NCBI RefSeq assembly: GCF_009982895.1
Contig: NZ_WXZL01000019.1
Location: forward strand, 1 to 64,000
Length of the DNA: 64,000 bases
Source of the DNA: Deinococcus alpinitundrae
GTDB taxonomy: Bacteria; Deinococcota; Deinococci; Deinococcales; Deinococcaceae
Direction of reading: 5' to 3'
Shown here: in pieces, positions 44,562-57,681 of the stretch
How positions within the stretch are numbered: the first letter of the stretch is position 1
Layout of the letters: the number at the start of each line of letters is the position of its first letter
The notes under the pieces: generated by a model
What the model was told of the DNA's origin: nothing
The model's input: only the letters and a program-made list of their open reading frames with translations
Databases searched by the model: none
Translations under genes and position numbers: made by a program

Positions 44562-45563
44562 TCAGTCTTTGAGGGCCAGCCCGAACTGGGCCAGCTGCTG
44601 CTTGATCTCGTCGAGGCTGCGCTCACCAATGCCCGGTACTTTCTTCAGGTCGCGGTCCGACAGTGCGCACAGGGCGTCCACCGAGTCGATCCCTTCTTCC
44701 TTGAGCGAGTGCAGCACACGGGTGGTCAGGCCCAGGCCCTCCAGGGTCACACGGGGGCTGCTGACCTCGCTGCCCAGCGCGTAGTCGCCCAGGCCAATCG
44801 AAGCCACCTGGGTGGGGGCCGGGTCGTACACCGGGCTGCTGATTGTCTGGGCGGGCACCAGCACCGGCATAGGCGCGGCCTCGGCCTGCACCGTCTCCAC
44901 GTTGCCGAACACCATCAACTCGTCGCGCAGAATATCCACGGCCTTGTCGAGGGCGTCCTGGGGACTGGTCGAGCCGTCGGTCCAGACCCGCAGAATCAAC
45001 CGGTCCAGATCGGTCTGCTGACCCACGCGGGTGTTCTCAACATGGTAGGCCACCCGGCGCACCGGGGTGAACATGGCGTCCACCGGAATCGAGTTGATGC
45101 GGTCCTTAGTAGAGTGCTTGTCGGCGGGCACATAGCCCTCGCCCTCCTCGACACGCACTTCCATCACCAGTTTGCCGTCCTCGGCCAGGGTGGCGATCAC
45201 CAGATCAGGGTTGACGATCTCGGCATCGGAAGGCACTTCAAAGGCGCTGGCCTTGACCTCGCCCTCGCCCTGGGCGCGCAGGGTGAGCGTCTTAGGACCG
45301 GGGGCGTGAAAACGCACCACCAGTTCCTTGAGGTTGAGAATGATACGAATGACGTCTTCTTTGACGCCGGGAATGGTGCTGAATTCGTGCAGCACATCCT
45401 CGATGTAGACGCTGGTGACGGCACTGCCAGGAATGCTTGACAAGAGGATGCGGCGCAGGGGGTTACCCACCGTGACGCCGTAGCCCCGCCGCAGCGGTTC
45501 CAGGGTAAATTCGCCGTAGTCGCCGTCGACGCGGGCCTTGAGCTGGGGACGCTTTTGATCCAC
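44562..45563 (-). CDS. rpoA: RNA polymerase alpha subunit
   Basis: 333 residues. The N-terminal assembly domain (about 1-230) includes FTLEPLRRGYGVTVGNPLRR and LLSSIPGSAVTSVYIEDVLH. The C-terminal domain, which contacts UP elements and activators, reads LTTRVLHSLKEEGIDSVDAL and KVPGIGERSLDEIKQQLAQF (helix-hairpin-helix). It forms the alpha dimer that nucleates core polymerase. It lies between rpsD and rplQ. Confidence 0.98.
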   Translation of the reverse strand: MDQKRPQLKARVDGDYGEFTLEPLRRGYGVTVGNPLRRILLSSIPGSAVTSVYIEDVLHEFSTIPGVKEDVIRIILNLKELVVRFHAPGPKTLTLRAQGEGEVKASAFEVPSDAEIVNPDLVIATLAEDGKLVMEVRVEEGEGYVPADKHSTKDRINSIPVDAMFTPVRRVAYHVENTRVGQQTDLDRLILRVWTDGSTSPQDALDKAVDILRDELMVFGNVETVQAEAAPMPVLVPAQTISSPVYDPAPTQVASIGLGDYALGSEVSSPRVTLEGLGLTTRVLHSLKEEGIDSVDALCALSDRDLKKVPGIGERSLDEIKQQLAQFGLALKD

Positions 45564-45575
45564 GCAGAACCTCCG

Positions 45576-46193
45576 TTACCGCGAGTAGTATTCGATGATG
45601 AAGTTTTCGTTGATCGGCAGTGCCAGATCCTCGCGGGCCGGAAGGCGCGTGAACGTGCCAGTAAACGTCTCCGGATTCATCTCGATCCAGGGGCTGACAC
45701 GGCGGCGCTTGAGCGCTTCCATGTTTTCCAGGATGAAGCCCATCTGACGGCTCTTCTCGCCGATGCTGATCTGGTCGCCGATCTTGACCCGGTACGAGGC
45801 GATATCCACCTTCTTGCCGTTAACAAAAATGTGACCGTGGCCCACGAACTGCCGGGCCTGACGGCGGGTGCTGGCAAAGCCCATGCGGAAGACCACATTG
45901 TCCAGGCGGCGCTCGAGCAGTTGCAAGAACACCGTGCCGGTCACACCGGGTACGTTGGACGCTTCTTCAAAGAGGTTACGAAACTGCTTTTCGCCCATGC
46001 CGTATAAGCGCGAGAGCTTTTGCTTTTCGCGCAGACGCACGCTGTAGTCGCTGGGGCGGCCCTTGCGGCGCTGGCCGTGCTGGCCAGGCGCGTAGGGGCG
46101 CTTGTCCAGATACTTCTGGACCTTCTCGGTTTCCGCCAGGTTGATGCCCTCGCGGCGGCTTTGTTTGGTGATGGAACCACGGAAACGACCCAT
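45576..46193 (-). CDS. rpsD: 30S ribosomal protein S4
   Basis: 205 residues from ATG 46193 (GAGGAG upstream). The start [20 protein letters not shown] is followed by the S4 RNA-binding domain ([20 protein letters not shown] then [20 protein letters not shown]). It is a primary binder of 16S rRNA, and in many bacteria S4 represses its own operon. The 167-nt gap to rpsK before it is the largest within this part of the cluster. Confidence 0.98.
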   Translation of the reverse strand: MGRFRGSITKQSRREGINLAETEKVQKYLDKRPYAPGQHGQRRKGRPSDYSVRLREKQKLSRLYGMGEKQFRNLFEEASNVPGVTGTVFLQLLERRLDNVVFRMGFASTRRQARQFVGHGHIFVNGKKVDIASYRVKIGDQISIGEKSRQMGFILENMEALKRRRVSPWIEMNPETFTGTFTRLPAREDLALPINENFIIEYYSR

Positions 46194-46360
46194 TTTTCTC
46201 CTCAGGGTGAAAGTCAAGCCAGGCTCTTGCCGGGCGACCCAAAAAGCGGCGCTCTGGACACCGTCTCCGCGTGGCGCGAATGCCGGTTTCTGTCAAATAA
46301 GGCGCGTCTCAAAAAAATACAGGGCTTGACGGGCCAGAACGCAGCGGTGAATTGAATGAA

Positions 46361-46750
<390 letters not shown>

Positions 46751-46753
46751 GAT

Positions 46754-47134
46754 TTATTTCCTCGCGGCCTTTTTCTTGCCCGCCACGGTCTTGCGCGGTC
46801 CCTTGCGGGTGCGGGCGTTCGTCTTGGTGCGCTGGCCCCGCACCGGCAAACCCCGGCGGTGACGCAGACCACGGTACGCGCCGATGTCCATCAGGCGCTT
46901 GATGTTCTGCCCGACTTCGCTGCGCAGATCGCCCTCGACCTTGTAGACCTTTTCGATGGCGTCACGCAGTTTGGTGGTTTCGACCTCAGTCAGGTTCTTG
47001 ACGCGGGTATCCGGGCTGATGCCGGTGGTCGCCAGCACCTGATCGGCGCGGGTCGGCCCGATACCGTAGATGTAACGCAGACCGATCTGGATCCGCTTCT
47101 CGCGCGGCAAATCCACGCCAGCGATGCGGGCCAT
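46754..47134 (-). CDS. rpsM: 30S ribosomal protein S13
   Basis: 126 residues from ATG 47134, which overlaps the rpmJ stop by one base (TAATG). Motifs are [40 protein letters not shown] and [20 protein letters not shown]. It contacts tRNA and L5 at the intersubunit bridge. The longer open frame upstream is not used. Confidence 0.98.
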   Translation of the reverse strand: MARIAGVDLPREKRIQIGLRYIYGIGPTRADQVLATTGISPDTRVKNLTEVETTKLRDAIEKVYKVEGDLRSEVGQNIKRLMDIGAYRGLRHRRGLPVRGQRTKTNARTRKGPRKTVAGKKKAARK

Positions 47135-47247
47135 TAACCTTGCCTCTGCTTGTGTTTCACGTTCTCGCAAATCACGACAACGCGCCCGTGGCGACGAATG
47201 ACTTTGCATTTGTCGCACATTTTCTTGACACTGCTGCGAACCTTCAT
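47134..47247 (-). CDS. rpmJ: 50S ribosomal protein L36
   Basis: 37 residues, [20 protein letters not shown] and on to a HKQRQG end. The Cys-X2-Cys ... Cys ... His zinc-ribbon residues are all present (the C+ form). It was found by translating the gap between infA and rpsM and is too short for a length-filtered ORF list. Confidence 0.97.
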   Translation of the reverse strand: MKVRSSVKKMCDKCKVIRRHGRVVVICENVKHKQRQG

Positions 47248-47419
47248 GTCCTTCCTCCTCGCGCCGCCGTGCTGCCTTGCGCCTTAAAGGCGCTCAGCGA
47301 CGTGGCCGACGCTCGACCCCCCAACGCACCCTCGGTGGTGTGGGGAATCTGGGTTGGGCCGCACCCGAACTCAAGTGTTCAGGTCAGCCCCACGCGGTAC
47401 TCTTGCAGCGCCCAGCCGC

Positions 47420-47680
47420 TCAGCGGCGGTAGACGATGCGTCCGCGCGAAGTGTCGTAGGGCGAGATCTCCAGAACCACGCGGTCTCCGGGCAGAATGCG
47501 AATGTAGTGAATTCGCATCTTGCCGCTGATGTACGCCAGGAGGTCATGCCCGGTATCCAGCTTCACACGGAAGGTGGTGTTGGGCAACGCCTCTTCGACC
47601 ACGCCCTCGGCGCGGACGGTATCGGCGTCCTCCTTCTTGCGTTTGGATTCACGCCCGTCTGGTGCTCTTCTTCTCGCCAC
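47420..47680 (-). CDS. infA: Translation initiation factor IF-1
   Basis: 86 residues from GTG 47680, with GGGAGG just upstream. The OB-fold core matches IF-1 ([54 protein letters not shown]). A basic N-terminal extension ([17 protein letters not shown]) makes it about 14 residues longer than E. coli IF-1. The usual map (methionine aminopeptidase) gene is not between adk and infA. Confidence 0.97.
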   Translation of the reverse strand: MARRRAPDGRESKRKKEDADTVRAEGVVEEALPNTTFRVKLDTGHDLLAYISGKMRIHYIRILPGDRVVLEISPYDTSRGRIVYRR

Positions 47681-47791
47681 GAACCCTCCCGGCTTGGAAC
47701 AAGCCAAACGTAAAGCTAGCACGCCGCCGGGCATCCGGCAAGAGGCGCGGCGTTACACTCGCACCGCTTGCCGACAAGGAGAGCTGAAGAC

Positions 47792-48385
47792 TCAGGACAT
47801 CACCTGCTGCAGGCGGCCATAAACTTCGTCCATGCTGCCGACCCCGTTGATGGGCTTCAGGTGGCCACGCGCGGCGTAGTAGTCGATCAGGGGCTGTGTC
47901 TGCTGACGGTAGATGTCCTGACGGTGGCGCGCCACCGCCTCGTTGTCGTCATTTCGGCCCGAGGACTTGCCGCGCTCCACGATGCGGGTAATCAGGATGT
48001 CGTCCGGAACTTCCAGCAGCGGCACGGCGCTGATCGGTGCGCCGAGCTGTTCGAGCAGCATTTCGAGTTCCTGCGCCTGGGCAGTCGTGCGCGGAAAGCC
48101 GTCGAAAATTACCCGCACCGTTTCGCGCTTCGAGAGCTGGTCACGAATCAGGGCGATGAGCAGATCGTCCGGCACCAGCTTGCCCGACTCCAGAATCGGC
48201 GCGACCTGCTGGCCGAGTTCAGTGCCGCGCGTCACATGGTCGCGCAGAATGTCGCCGGTGCTGATTTTGATCAGGTTATATTCGGCGGCCAGCCGCTCGG
48301 CCTGGGTGCCCTTGCCCGCGCCGGGCGGGCCGAGGAAGATCACCACTTGGTTGGATTCACGGTGAAGCGCTTTGTTGTGGGTCAT
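47792..48385 (-). CDS. adk: Adenylate kinase
   Basis: 197 residues. The P-loop is IFLGPPGAGKGTQAERLAAE (about 16-35), the AMP site lies in ISTGDILRDHV and FDGFPRTTAQAQELE, and the lid segment is RIVERGKSSGRNDDNEAVAR. The short lid without a four-Cys zinc site marks the small-variant form. It converts ATP and AMP to two ADP. ATG 48385 has AAAGGA upstream. Confidence 0.97.
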   Translation of the reverse strand: MTHNKALHRESNQVVIFLGPPGAGKGTQAERLAAEYNLIKISTGDILRDHVTRGTELGQQVAPILESGKLVPDDLLIALIRDQLSKRETVRVIFDGFPRTTAQAQELEMLLEQLGAPISAVPLLEVPDDILITRIVERGKSSGRNDDNEAVARHRQDIYRQQTQPLIDYYAARGHLKPINGVGSMDEVYGRLQQVMS

Positions 48386-48530
48386 GCCTGTCCTTTCCCG
48401 GCTTCAGGGTAAAGCCCGCTGAGTGGTGGGCTGCTGGCCACCAGCGCCAGCCTTCGGATACGGAACAAGGCGCACGGTGAGGTGCGCCCTGATAGAGATG
48501 TGCCTTTCGTTCAGCAACTCTCCCCGGCAA

Positions 48531-49850
48531 TCAGAGGCGTCCGCGAATGCGGCCCTTGCTGATGAAACCGTCGTAGCGCCGCACAGTCAGCTGCGCTTCG
48601 AGTTGCTTGAGTGTTTCGAGGGCCACGCCTACGATGATCAGCAGGCCAGTGCCGGAGAACTGAAAGGTGGTCACGCCGGTCCAACGCTGAATCAGTTGCG
48701 GAATGATCACCAACAGTGCCAGAAACAGCGCGCCCCACAGCGAAATGCGGGTGCTGATGGTGCCGAGGAAGCCCGCCGTCGGTGTGCCGGGGCGTACCCC
48801 CGGAATGAAGCCGCCCGCCTCACGCAGTTGCTCGGCAATCCGCTTGGGATCAAACTGCACGCTGTTGTAGAGGAAGGTAAAGCCGATGATCAGCACCACT
48901 TCCAGCGCGGTGTACCACACGCCACCTGCCGCCAGGTACTGCTGGATAAAGGCCGAGACGCCCGGCGTACGCTTGGCCGTGGCCTGCTGAAGCAGGTTGG
49001 GCAAGATCAGCATGGCCGAGGCGAAAATCACCGGAATGACCCCCGCCTGGTTGAGCTTGATCGGCAGATATGTGGCCTGACCGCTGTAATTGCGGCCCGA
49101 TCCACCCTGGGGGGTGCCGCCGCGCGCGCGGGCATACTGCACCGGGACCCGGCGCTCGGCCTGATATACGTAGACGATGGCGACAATCACCAGGATGGTG
49201 ATGGCCACGAACGCCAGGATGCTCAGCACACTGAGGTTGCCCTGCCGAAACAGGGTCGCCGTCGCCCCGATTTCAGTGGGGTAGCGGGCGATGATCCCTG
49301 CCGTGATGATCAAACTGATGCCGTTGCCCAGCCCGACCTCGGTGATGCGCTCGCCGATCCACATGGTAAAGGCGATGCCCGCCACCTGGGTCAGGACCAT
49401 CACCAGCAAGGTGAACAGGCCCGGCGTCCAGCCCACCGCGATGTTAGCCGGATTGCTACTGACGAACAGCGAGAAGACGGTGGCCTGCACTGTACCCAGC
49501 GCAATCGCGGCGTAGCGGGTGTACTGGTTGATCTTTTTGCGGCCTTCCTCGCCCTCTTTGGAGAGTTTCTCCAAGGCAGGCAAGGTGGTCGTCAGCAGCT
49601 GAATGACGATACTGGCGGTGATATAGGGCAGCACGCCCAGCGCGAAGATCGAGAACTGGGAGAGGTTGCCGCCCGAGATCATGCCGATGAGACCCAGCAG
49701 CGGGTTTGAGTTCTGCGAGAGGCTGGCGACGTTCACGCCGGGCGTGGGAATGACGTTGCCCAGACGGTACACCGCCAGCAGCAGCAGCGTGAAAACGATC
49801 TTCCGCTGCAAGTCCGGAATACGGAAGGCGTCGCGGAAGGCGCGCAGCAT
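48531..49850 (-). CDS. secY: Protein translocase subunit SecY
   Basis: 439 residues with ten membrane helices. The start is LRAFRDAFRIPDLQRKIVFT, the plug/helix-2 region is LSQFSIFALGVLPYITASIV, and a cytoplasmic loop YVYQAERRVPVQYARARGGT lies before helix 7. It forms the protein-conducting channel with SecE and SecG. It starts at 49850, overlapping the rplO stop by one base. Confidence 0.98.
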   Translation of the reverse strand: MLRAFRDAFRIPDLQRKIVFTLLLLAVYRLGNVIPTPGVNVASLSQNSNPLLGLIGMISGGNLSQFSIFALGVLPYITASIVIQLLTTTLPALEKLSKEGEEGRKKINQYTRYAAIALGTVQATVFSLFVSSNPANIAVGWTPGLFTLLVMVLTQVAGIAFTMWIGERITEVGLGNGISLIITAGIIARYPTEIGATATLFRQGNLSVLSILAFVAITILVIVAIVYVYQAERRVPVQYARARGGTPQGGSGRNYSGQATYLPIKLNQAGVIPVIFASAMLILPNLLQQATAKRTPGVSAFIQQYLAAGGVWYTALEVVLIIGFTFLYNSVQFDPKRIAEQLREAGGFIPGVRPGTPTAGFLGTISTRISLWGALFLALLVIIPQLIQRWTGVTTFQFSGTGLLIIVGVALETLKQLEAQLTVRRYDGFISKGRIRGRL

Positions 49851-50320
49851 CAGCGGGGCTTGTACTCGGCGGAGTGGGCGGGCTTCGGCTCGGCCAGCAC
49901 AACCTTGCCACCCGCTGCCTCGATGGCCTTGACGGCGCTCTCACTGGCGGCGTCCACATGCAGGGTCACGGCCCGGCTGACGGTGCCGCGTGCCAGCAGC
50001 TTGACGGGGCTACCCTTGCGGCGCACCAGTCCAGCGGCTTCCAGCCCGGCGCGGTCGAAGCTGTCACCCTCCAACGCGTCGAGCTGGGCGAGGTTGACGA
50101 TCTCGTATGTGATGCCGACGTTGTTGAAGCCGCGCTTGGGCAAGCGCGAAATCAGGGTCGAGCGGCCACCCTCGAAGAATTGGCCTTTGCCCGCGCCGGA
50201 GCGCGACTTCTGACCTTTGTGACCGCGTCCGGCGGTCTTGTCGGTGCCGCCGGGACCGCGCCCGACCCGCTTGCGAGTCTTGCGCGAACCGGGGGATGGA
50301 AACAGATCGCTCAGTTTCAC
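49850..50320 (-). CDS. rplO: 50S ribosomal protein L15
   Basis: 156 residues. The glycine-rich N-terminus ([30 protein letters not shown]) threads into 23S rRNA; the C-terminal domain begins near [20 protein letters not shown]. It starts at GTG 50320, overlapping the rpmD stop by 4 nt. Confidence 0.97.
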   Translation of the reverse strand: MKLSDLFPSPGSRKTRKRVGRGPGGTDKTAGRGHKGQKSRSGAGKGQFFEGGRSTLISRLPKRGFNNVGITYEIVNLAQLDALEGDSFDRAGLEAAGLVRRKGSPVKLLARGTVSRAVTLHVDAASESAVKAIEAAGGKVVLAEPKPAHSAEYKPR

Positions 50321-50484
50321 GCTTCCACCTCCAGCAGATGCTGTACGGTCTTGACCATGCCGCGAACCGCCGCACTCTCGGAGACTTCACGGCTGTCGCC
50401 GATTTTCTTGAGGCCCAACGCTTTCACAGTGTCCACCTGATACTGGGGACGCCCGATCACGCTGCGCTTGAGGGTAATTTTCAT
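50317..50484 (-). CDS. rpmD: 50S ribosomal protein L30
   Basis: 55 residues, [20 protein letters not shown], then [20 protein letters not shown] and [14 protein letters not shown]. This is the standard short bacterial L30. Its start overlaps the rpsE stop by 4 nt (ATGA). It was found by translating the interval between rpsE and rplO. Confidence 0.97.
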   Translation of the reverse strand: MKITLKRSVIGRPQYQVDTVKALGLKKIGDSREVSESAAVRGMVKTVQHLLEVEA

Positions 50485-51038
50485 TGAGGCGCTCCTTGGG
50501 TATCCGCCGGAGTCACGGCAGCCGGGGCCGCCGCAGGTGCGCCGCGCAGAGCGCGGACCTGCTTGACCGTCCGCAGGTTCTTGAACCCGTCAAACACGGC
50601 GTAAGCCACGTTGATCTGGTTGCGGCTGCCGATTTCCTTGCTCAGCAGGTTGGTGATGCCCGCCAGTTCGGCGATGCTGCGCGGCACAGTGCCCGCGATG
50701 ACGCCGGTACCCGCGCTAGCAGGCTTGAGCAGGACCCGGCTGGAGGTGCTGACGCCCACGATCTCGTGGGGAATCGTACCGTTCTCAACCGGCACGGTGA
50801 TCATGTTCTTGCGGGCCACCGATTTGGCCTTCTCAATCGCCACCGGTACTTCCTTGGCCTTGCCGATGCCCATGCCCACGCGACCGTTACGGTCACCCAG
50901 GATCACCAGTGCGGCGAAGCGGAAGCGCCGTCCACCCTGGTAGGTCTTGGCGGTGCGGTTGACGTTGATCAGCTTTTCTTCGAATTCGCTGTTCTCGCTG
51001 TTGTTGCGGTCGTTTCTGCGATTAAAAGTCAAGGCCAC
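50481..51038 (-). CDS. rpsE: 30S ribosomal protein S5
   Basis: 185 residues: the dsRBD-like N-domain ([40 protein letters not shown]) and the C-domain (ATG-type loop [20 protein letters not shown]). S5 helps decoding fidelity and mRNA unwinding. It starts at GTG 51038 inside the end of rplR (17-nt overlap), with GGAGG touching the start. An alanine/proline-rich tail ([16 protein letters not shown]) is added at the C-terminus. Confidence 0.96.
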   Translation of the reverse strand: MALTFNRRNDRNNSENSEFEEKLINVNRTAKTYQGGRRFRFAALVILGDRNGRVGMGIGKAKEVPVAIEKAKSVARKNMITVPVENGTIPHEIVGVSTSSRVLLKPASAGTGVIAGTVPRSIAELAGITNLLSKEIGSRNQINVAYAVFDGFKNLRTVKQVRALRGAPAAAPAAVTPADTQGAPQ

Positions 51039-51369
51039 CCTCCCGCGCCGCGTCTGCGAGCGCCTTCACGCGTCCGTGGTAGCGGTACTGCCCACGGTCG
51101 AACACAACCGCCTTGACGCCTTTCTCGGTGGCGGCGGCAGCCAGTGCCTTGCCCACAGCAGCGGCAGACTCGGTCTTGTTTCCTTCCTTGAGCGCCTTGC
51201 CGCCGGCCTGCGCGATGGTAGTGCCGGTGGCATCGTCAATTAATTGGGCGTAGATGTACTTGCTGGAGCGGTACACGCTCAAGCGTGGGCGCTCGGGCGC
51301 AGCGGCGGCGCGCACTTTGCGGCGGTTGCGCAGCTTGCGGCGGGTGTTGGTTTCGTTGGCGGTGCTCAT
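51022..51369 (-). CDS. rplR: 50S ribosomal protein L18
   Basis: 115 residues: [40 protein letters not shown], ending in [20 protein letters not shown]. It binds 5S rRNA in the central protuberance. It overlaps the rplF stop by 4 nt. Confidence 0.98.
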   Translation of the reverse strand: MSTANETNTRRKLRNRRKVRAAAAPERPRLSVYRSSKYIYAQLIDDATGTTIAQAGGKALKEGNKTESAAAVGKALAAAATEKGVKAVVFDRGQYRYHGRVKALADAAREGGLDF

Positions 51370-51923
51370 TTCTTACCCTTTGCGCCCGTGGCTCCGGCTT
51401 TACCGGCCTTGAGGGCGATTTTCTGACCGAGGAAGCGCACACCCTTGCCGTGGTAGGCATCAGGCTTGCGGACCCGGCGGACGTTGGCGGCGACTTGACC
51501 GACGAGCTGCTTGTCAATGCCCGACACGTCGATTTTGGTGGGTTCCGGGACGACGAAGGTCACGCCAGCGGGCGGCTCGATGATGACCGGGTGGCTGTAG
51601 CCGATGGTCATTTCCAGATTCTTGCCGGTCAGCTTGGCGCGGTAACCGACGCCGCGCAATTCCAGGTTGATGGTGAAGCCGTCGGATACGCCCTTGACGG
51701 CGTTGGCGACCAGGGTGCGGGTCAGGCCGTGCAGCGAGCGGTGGTCCTGGCGGTCATCCGGGCGGGTGACCAGAATCTGGTCGCCTTCCTGCGTCACGCT
51801 CAGATCGCGGTTAAAGGGAACCGTCAGTTCGCCTCTGGGGCCTTTGACCTTGAACAGACCGGCTTCGATTGTGGCACTCACGCCACTCGGCACAGCAATG
51901 GGTTGTCTACCGATACGGGACAT
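51366..51923 (-). CDS. rplF: 50S ribosomal protein L6
   Basis: 185 residues: [20 protein letters not shown] at the start, a first beta domain with [13 protein letters not shown], and the conserved end [20 protein letters not shown] followed by [16 protein letters not shown]. It lies at the factor-binding side of the 50S subunit. Confidence 0.98.
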   Translation of the reverse strand: MSRIGRQPIAVPSGVSATIEAGLFKVKGPRGELTVPFNRDLSVTQEGDQILVTRPDDRQDHRSLHGLTRTLVANAVKGVSDGFTINLELRGVGYRAKLTGKNLEMTIGYSHPVIIEPPAGVTFVVPEPTKIDVSGIDKQLVGQVAANVRRVRKPDAYHGKGVRFLGQKIALKAGKAGATGAKGKK

Positions 51924-51933
51924 GCAGCTCTCC

Positions 51934-52335
51934 TTACCAGAGGACGCAGACGACTTCGCCGCCCACGCCTTCCTTGCGCGCGTCGCGGTCAGCCAACAAA
52001 CCTTTGCTGGTAGACACGACGGCCAGACCCAGACCGCGCTGGATGCGCGGCAGGTTCTCGTGGCTCACATAAGCGCGGCGGCCCGGACGGCTGATGCGCT
52101 CGATGTGCTTGATGACCTGCTCGCGCTTGACGCCGTAACGCAGGGTCACGCGCAGCACGTCGAACTTCATGCCGTCGTCGCGTACGCGCTCGACAGCGGT
52201 GACGAAGCCCTCTTTGACGAGGAGGTGAGCGAGTTGCTCTTTGAACTTGGAGGCCGGGATGTCCACGGTCTCTTTGAAGGTGCGCGTCGCGTTGCGAATG
52301 CGCGTGAGCATATCGGCGATGGGATCACTCAGCAT
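51934..52335 (-). CDS. rpsH: 30S ribosomal protein S8
   Basis: 133 residues from ATG 52335; the longer frame upstream is spacer DNA. Motifs are [20 protein letters not shown] and [20 protein letters not shown], ending in the S8 signature [20 protein letters not shown]. It is a primary 16S rRNA binder; in E. coli S8 is the autogenous repressor of the spc operon. A 193-nt gap to rpsN upstream is unusually wide here. Confidence 0.98.
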   Translation of the reverse strand: MLSDPIADMLTRIRNATRTFKETVDIPASKFKEQLAHLLVKEGFVTAVERVRDDGMKFDVLRVTLRYGVKREQVIKHIERISRPGRRAYVSHENLPRIQRGLGLAVVSTSKGLLADRDARKEGVGGEVVCVLW

Positions 52336-52528
52336 TATTCCTCCGGGAACTGGGGAAGTTCCCCGGACTTGGTGTCGATACTCTCTACGAGCACCACACG
52401 ATGAAACCCACTGAGCGCCGCCAAAAAACATCAGCCCAGTTGGGCACGGCGGCATTCTCGTCTTGGGAAGAGACCATCAGACCAGACGATCACCGCAAAA
52501 ATGTTGCGGTTCGTATCCGGTGAGGTGT

Positions 52529-52798
52529 TTACCAGCTGGCTTTGCGTACGCCCGGCAACTCGCCCCGGCTGGCCATTTCGCGCAGCACGATGCGGCTGAC
52601 GCCGAAAAAGCGGATGTAGCCGCGCGGGCGGCCCGTGAATTCGCAGCGGTTGTGCAGCCGGGTGGGGCTGGCGTCGCGGGGAAGTTGCGAGAGGCCGTAG
52701 TAGTCGCCCGCGTCTTTCATCGCCTGACGCTGTTCGGCGTACTTGGCGACCACCGCTTCGCGCTGCTTTTGCTTGACAATTTTACTCGTCTTCGCCAT
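52529..52798 (-). CDS. rpsN: 30S ribosomal protein S14
   Basis: 89 residues from ATG 52798 (GGAG upstream). This is the long form: [20 protein letters not shown], then [20 protein letters not shown] and [20 protein letters not shown]. Only one Cys is present, so it is the zinc-free (C-) type. Confidence 0.97.
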   Translation of the reverse strand: MAKTSKIVKQKQREAVVAKYAEQRQAMKDAGDYYGLSQLPRDASPTRLHNRCEFTGRPRGYIRFFGVSRIVLREMASRGELPGVRKASW

Positions 52799-52892
52799 GC
52801 TCTTTTCTCCTTGCCCACTGAGCGACTCGGCTTCAGCAAGCATGCGCGCGGGCGCTTACAGCCCCAGCGCGCAACTAGAAATTGTACTGGAA

Positions 52893-53432
<540 letters not shown>

Positions 53433-53492
53433 ATCTGTTCCTTCTTCGGGCGGACGGGTCGCCCAGGACGCGCACGTGGCGCGCCCCAGAAC

Positions 53493-53855
53493 TCAGTCGA
53501 TGACCTTGCCGCTCTGCACACCCACGCGGACTTTCTTGCCGTCCACGATGGTCTTGCGAATGCGGGTGGCCTTGCCGGTTTCGGGGTCGACGAGCTGCAC
53601 CTTGGACGCGTGCATGGCTCCTTCGCGCTCGTCAATACCGCCCGCCGTGTTACCGGGGGTGGGCTTGACGTGCTTCTTGACGATGTTGACACCCTCGACG
53701 ACGACCTTCTGGTCTTCCGGGCTGGCAAACAGCACTGTACCGGTTGCACCTTTGTGCTTGCCACGGTTGACGATCACGGTGTCGCCCTTCTTGACATGCA
53801 ATTTGTTGTTGTGGTGCTTGCCGGGCTTGGGCGCGCTGAATTTACCCTGCGGCAT
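53493..53855 (-). CDS. rplX: 50S ribosomal protein L24
   Basis: 120 residues from ATG 53855, placed 7 nt after GGAGGT; a GTG one codon earlier (53858) is an alternative. The KOW motif is in [20 protein letters not shown]. The rest reads [20 protein letters not shown] and [20 protein letters not shown]. An assembly initiator for the 50S subunit. The stop of rplN overlaps the start by one base. Confidence 0.96.
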   Translation of the reverse strand: MPQGKFSAPKPGKHHNNKLHVKKGDTVIVNRGKHKGATGTVLFASPEDQKVVVEGVNIVKKHVKPTPGNTAGGIDEREGAMHASKVQLVDPETGKATRIRKTIVDGKKVRVGVQSGKVID

Positions 53856-54259
53856 CACAGCACCTCCGGAGCCAGCGAGATGATCTTCATGAAACGGCGG
53901 TCGCGCAGTTCCCGGGCCACCGGCCCGAAGACGCGGGTGCCGCGCGGCTCGCCCTGATTGTTGATGATCACGGCGGCGTTCTTGTCAAAGCGAATGACGG
54001 AGCCGTCGGCACGCTTGATGGCAAACGTCGTGCGCACGATCACGGCCTTGACCACGTCGCCGCTCTTGACGGTGCCGCGTGGGGCAGCATCTTTGACCGA
54101 GGCGACGATGATGTCGCCGACGTGGGCGTAGCGCTTGTTACCGCCGCCGCCGGTCGTCAAACCCTTGCCACCGATGCCGGAGTTGAGCACGCGGATGCAC
54201 ATGATCTCGCGCGCGCCGCTGTTGTCCGCCACGTCGAGGCGGGACTGGGGCATGATCAT
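53855..54259 (-). CDS. rplN: 50S ribosomal protein L14
   Basis: 134 residues: [40 protein letters not shown] and [21 protein letters not shown] beta-barrel protein at the subunit interface. Its start overlaps the rpsQ stop by 4 nt. Confidence 0.98.
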   Translation of the reverse strand: MIMPQSRLDVADNSGAREIMCIRVLNSGIGGKGLTTGGGGNKRYAHVGDIIVASVKDAAPRGTVKSGDVVKAVIVRTTFAIKRADGSVIRFDKNAAVIINNQGEPRGTRVFGPVARELRDRRFMKIISLAPEVL

Positions 54260-54543
54260 GCTTGACCGCCTTCAGTCTCAACGGCGGTGGTCTCGATGCC
54301 GCGCGGGCGCTCGAGAAGCTGCGTGACCTTCCAGGTCTTGGACTTGCTGATGGGACGCACCGCCAGGATCTCCACGCGGTCGCCGGTCTTGTATTCGTTG
54401 TTCTCGTCGTGGGCCGCGTACTTGTGGCTGCGGGTCACGACTTTGCCGTAAAGGGGGTGGGCAAAACGCCGCTCGACCTTGACGCTGACGGTCTTGTCAG
54501 CTTTGTCGCTCACGACGGTGCCCTGAAGGGTCTTTCTGGCCAT
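54256..54543 (-). CDS. rpsQ: 30S ribosomal protein S17
   Basis: 95 residues from ATG 54543 with AGGTGA 8 nt upstream; GTG 54555 is a less likely start. OB-fold motifs are [40 protein letters not shown] and [19 protein letters not shown]-terminal extension ([18 protein letters not shown]) goes beyond the E. coli protein. Confidence 0.97.
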   Translation of the reverse strand: MARKTLQGTVVSDKADKTVSVKVERRFAHPLYGKVVTRSHKYAAHDENNEYKTGDRVEILAVRPISKSKTWKVTQLLERPRGIETTAVETEGGQA

Positions 54544-54544
54544 C

Positions 54545-54748
54545 TTACTTGTCACCTGCCTGACGCTGACGCTCGCCCTGAAGGGTGAGCAGTTGCGCCA
54601 CTTCTTTGCGGAGCTGGCGGACCCGGTGCGGCTGGGCCAAGTTGCCCACCGCGCCCTGGAAGCGCAGCTTCATCAGTTCTTCCTTGCGCGAGGCAATTTC
54701 CTTGGCCACGCTGTCCGCGTCAACGGCGCGCAACTCACTGAGCTTCAT
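54545..54748 (-). CDS. rpmC: 50S ribosomal protein L29
   Basis: 67 residues from ATG 54748: [40 protein letters not shown] and [16 protein letters not shown], a two-helix hairpin at the tunnel exit. It overlaps the end of rplP by 14 nt. Confidence 0.97.
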   Translation of the reverse strand: MKLSELRAVDADSVAKEIASRKEELMKLRFQGAVGNLAQPHRVRQLRKEVAQLLTLQGERQRQAGDK

Positions 54749-55159
54749 CGTAGACCTCGCGCTTGACCATCTTGGTCTGAATCGGGAGCTTGTGGCCCGC
54801 AAGCCGGAAGGCTTCCTTGGCCTGCTCCTCGGTGACGCCCGACACCTCGAACATCACGCGGCCCGGCTTGACTACGCTGACCCAGAACTCCACAGCACCC
54901 TTACCTTTACCCATTCGGGTTTCGGCGGGCTTCTTGGTCACGGGCTTGTCGGGGAAGATGCGGATGTAGATTTTGCCACCGCGCCGGAAGTGACGGCTCA
55001 TCACGATGCGGCAGGCTTCGATCTGGTTGCTCTTGATCCAGGCCGGTTCCATGGCGATCAGACCGAAGTCGCCGAAGGCCACGTAGTCGCCGCCCTTGGC
55101 GTCACCGCGCATGCGGCCACGCATCTGCTTACGGTATTTGGTGCGCTTGGGAAGCAGCA

Positions 55160-55160
<1 letters not shown>
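54735..55160 (-). CDS. rplP: 50S ribosomal protein L16
   Basis: 141 residues from the second of two adjacent ATGs (55160), which stands at the better distance from GGAGGTGA and gives the usual start [20 protein letters not shown]. Then [20 protein letters not shown] and [20 protein letters not shown]. It organises the A-site side of the 50S subunit. Confidence 0.97.
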
Positions 55161-55908
<748 letters not shown>

Positions 55909-55909
<1 letters not shown>

Positions 55910-56243
55910 TAGGCGCGCTCCTCCAGAATGACGGTGATGTGGCTGGTGCGCTTCTTGATGATGTTGGCACTGCCACGCGCACGCGGAATGAGGCGCTTAA
56001 GGGTCGGGCCAGCGTCCACGAAGATCTGCGAGACATACAAGCGGTCTTCGATCATGTCGTGGTTGTTGACCGCATTGGCCTTGGCGCTCTTGAGCACCTT
56101 GTCCACGGGGGTGCTGGCGGCACGGGGCACGAAGCGCAGCAGGTCTTCGGCGTCACGGACGTTCTTGCCGCGAATCACGTCCACAACAAGGCGAACCTTG
56201 CGAGGGCTGATGCGGATGTAGCGTGCAATCGCTTTGGCCTGCA

Positions 56244-56244
<1 letters not shown>
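55909..56244 (-). CDS. rplV: 50S ribosomal protein L22
   Basis: 111 residues: [40 protein letters not shown] and [20 protein letters not shown], the last being the loop that lines the exit tunnel and touches macrolide-binding nucleotides. Its start and stop each overlap the adjoining gene by one base. Confidence 0.98.
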
Positions 56245-56531
<287 letters not shown>

Positions 56532-56543
56532 AGATGACCCTCC

Positions 56544-57377
<834 letters not shown>

Positions 57378-57390
57378 GCTTCAACCTTCC

Positions 57391-57681
57391 TTAAACCAGA
57401 CCCTCGAGGGCCTCGATCTTCTGGCCTTCGGCGAGTTTGACCATGGCTTTCTTGCGGTCGTTGCGGTTGCCGGTGTATTTGCCAACCCGCTTGACCTTGC
57501 CTTCGACATTGAATGTCGTGACCTTGACCACTTTGACGCCGAACGCCTGCTGCACCGCGTTACGGACATCCGTTTTGGTGGCGCTGGGCTTGACCCAGAA
57601 GGTGTAGACGCCTTTTTCCATACCTGCGTAGGCCTTCTCGCTCATCACGGGAACTTGCAGGGTGTCGTAGATGCTGCTCAC
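57391..57681 (-). CDS. rplW: 50S ribosomal protein L23
   Basis: 96 residues: [40 protein letters not shown] and [20 protein letters not shown]. It sits at the tunnel exit as a docking site for trigger factor and SRP. Its start overlaps the rplD stop by 4 nt. Confidence 0.97.
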   Translation of the reverse strand: MSSIYDTLQVPVMSEKAYAGMEKGVYTFWVKPSATKTDVRNAVQQAFGVKVVKVTTFNVEGKVKRVGKYTGNRNDRKKAMVKLAEGQKIEALEGLV

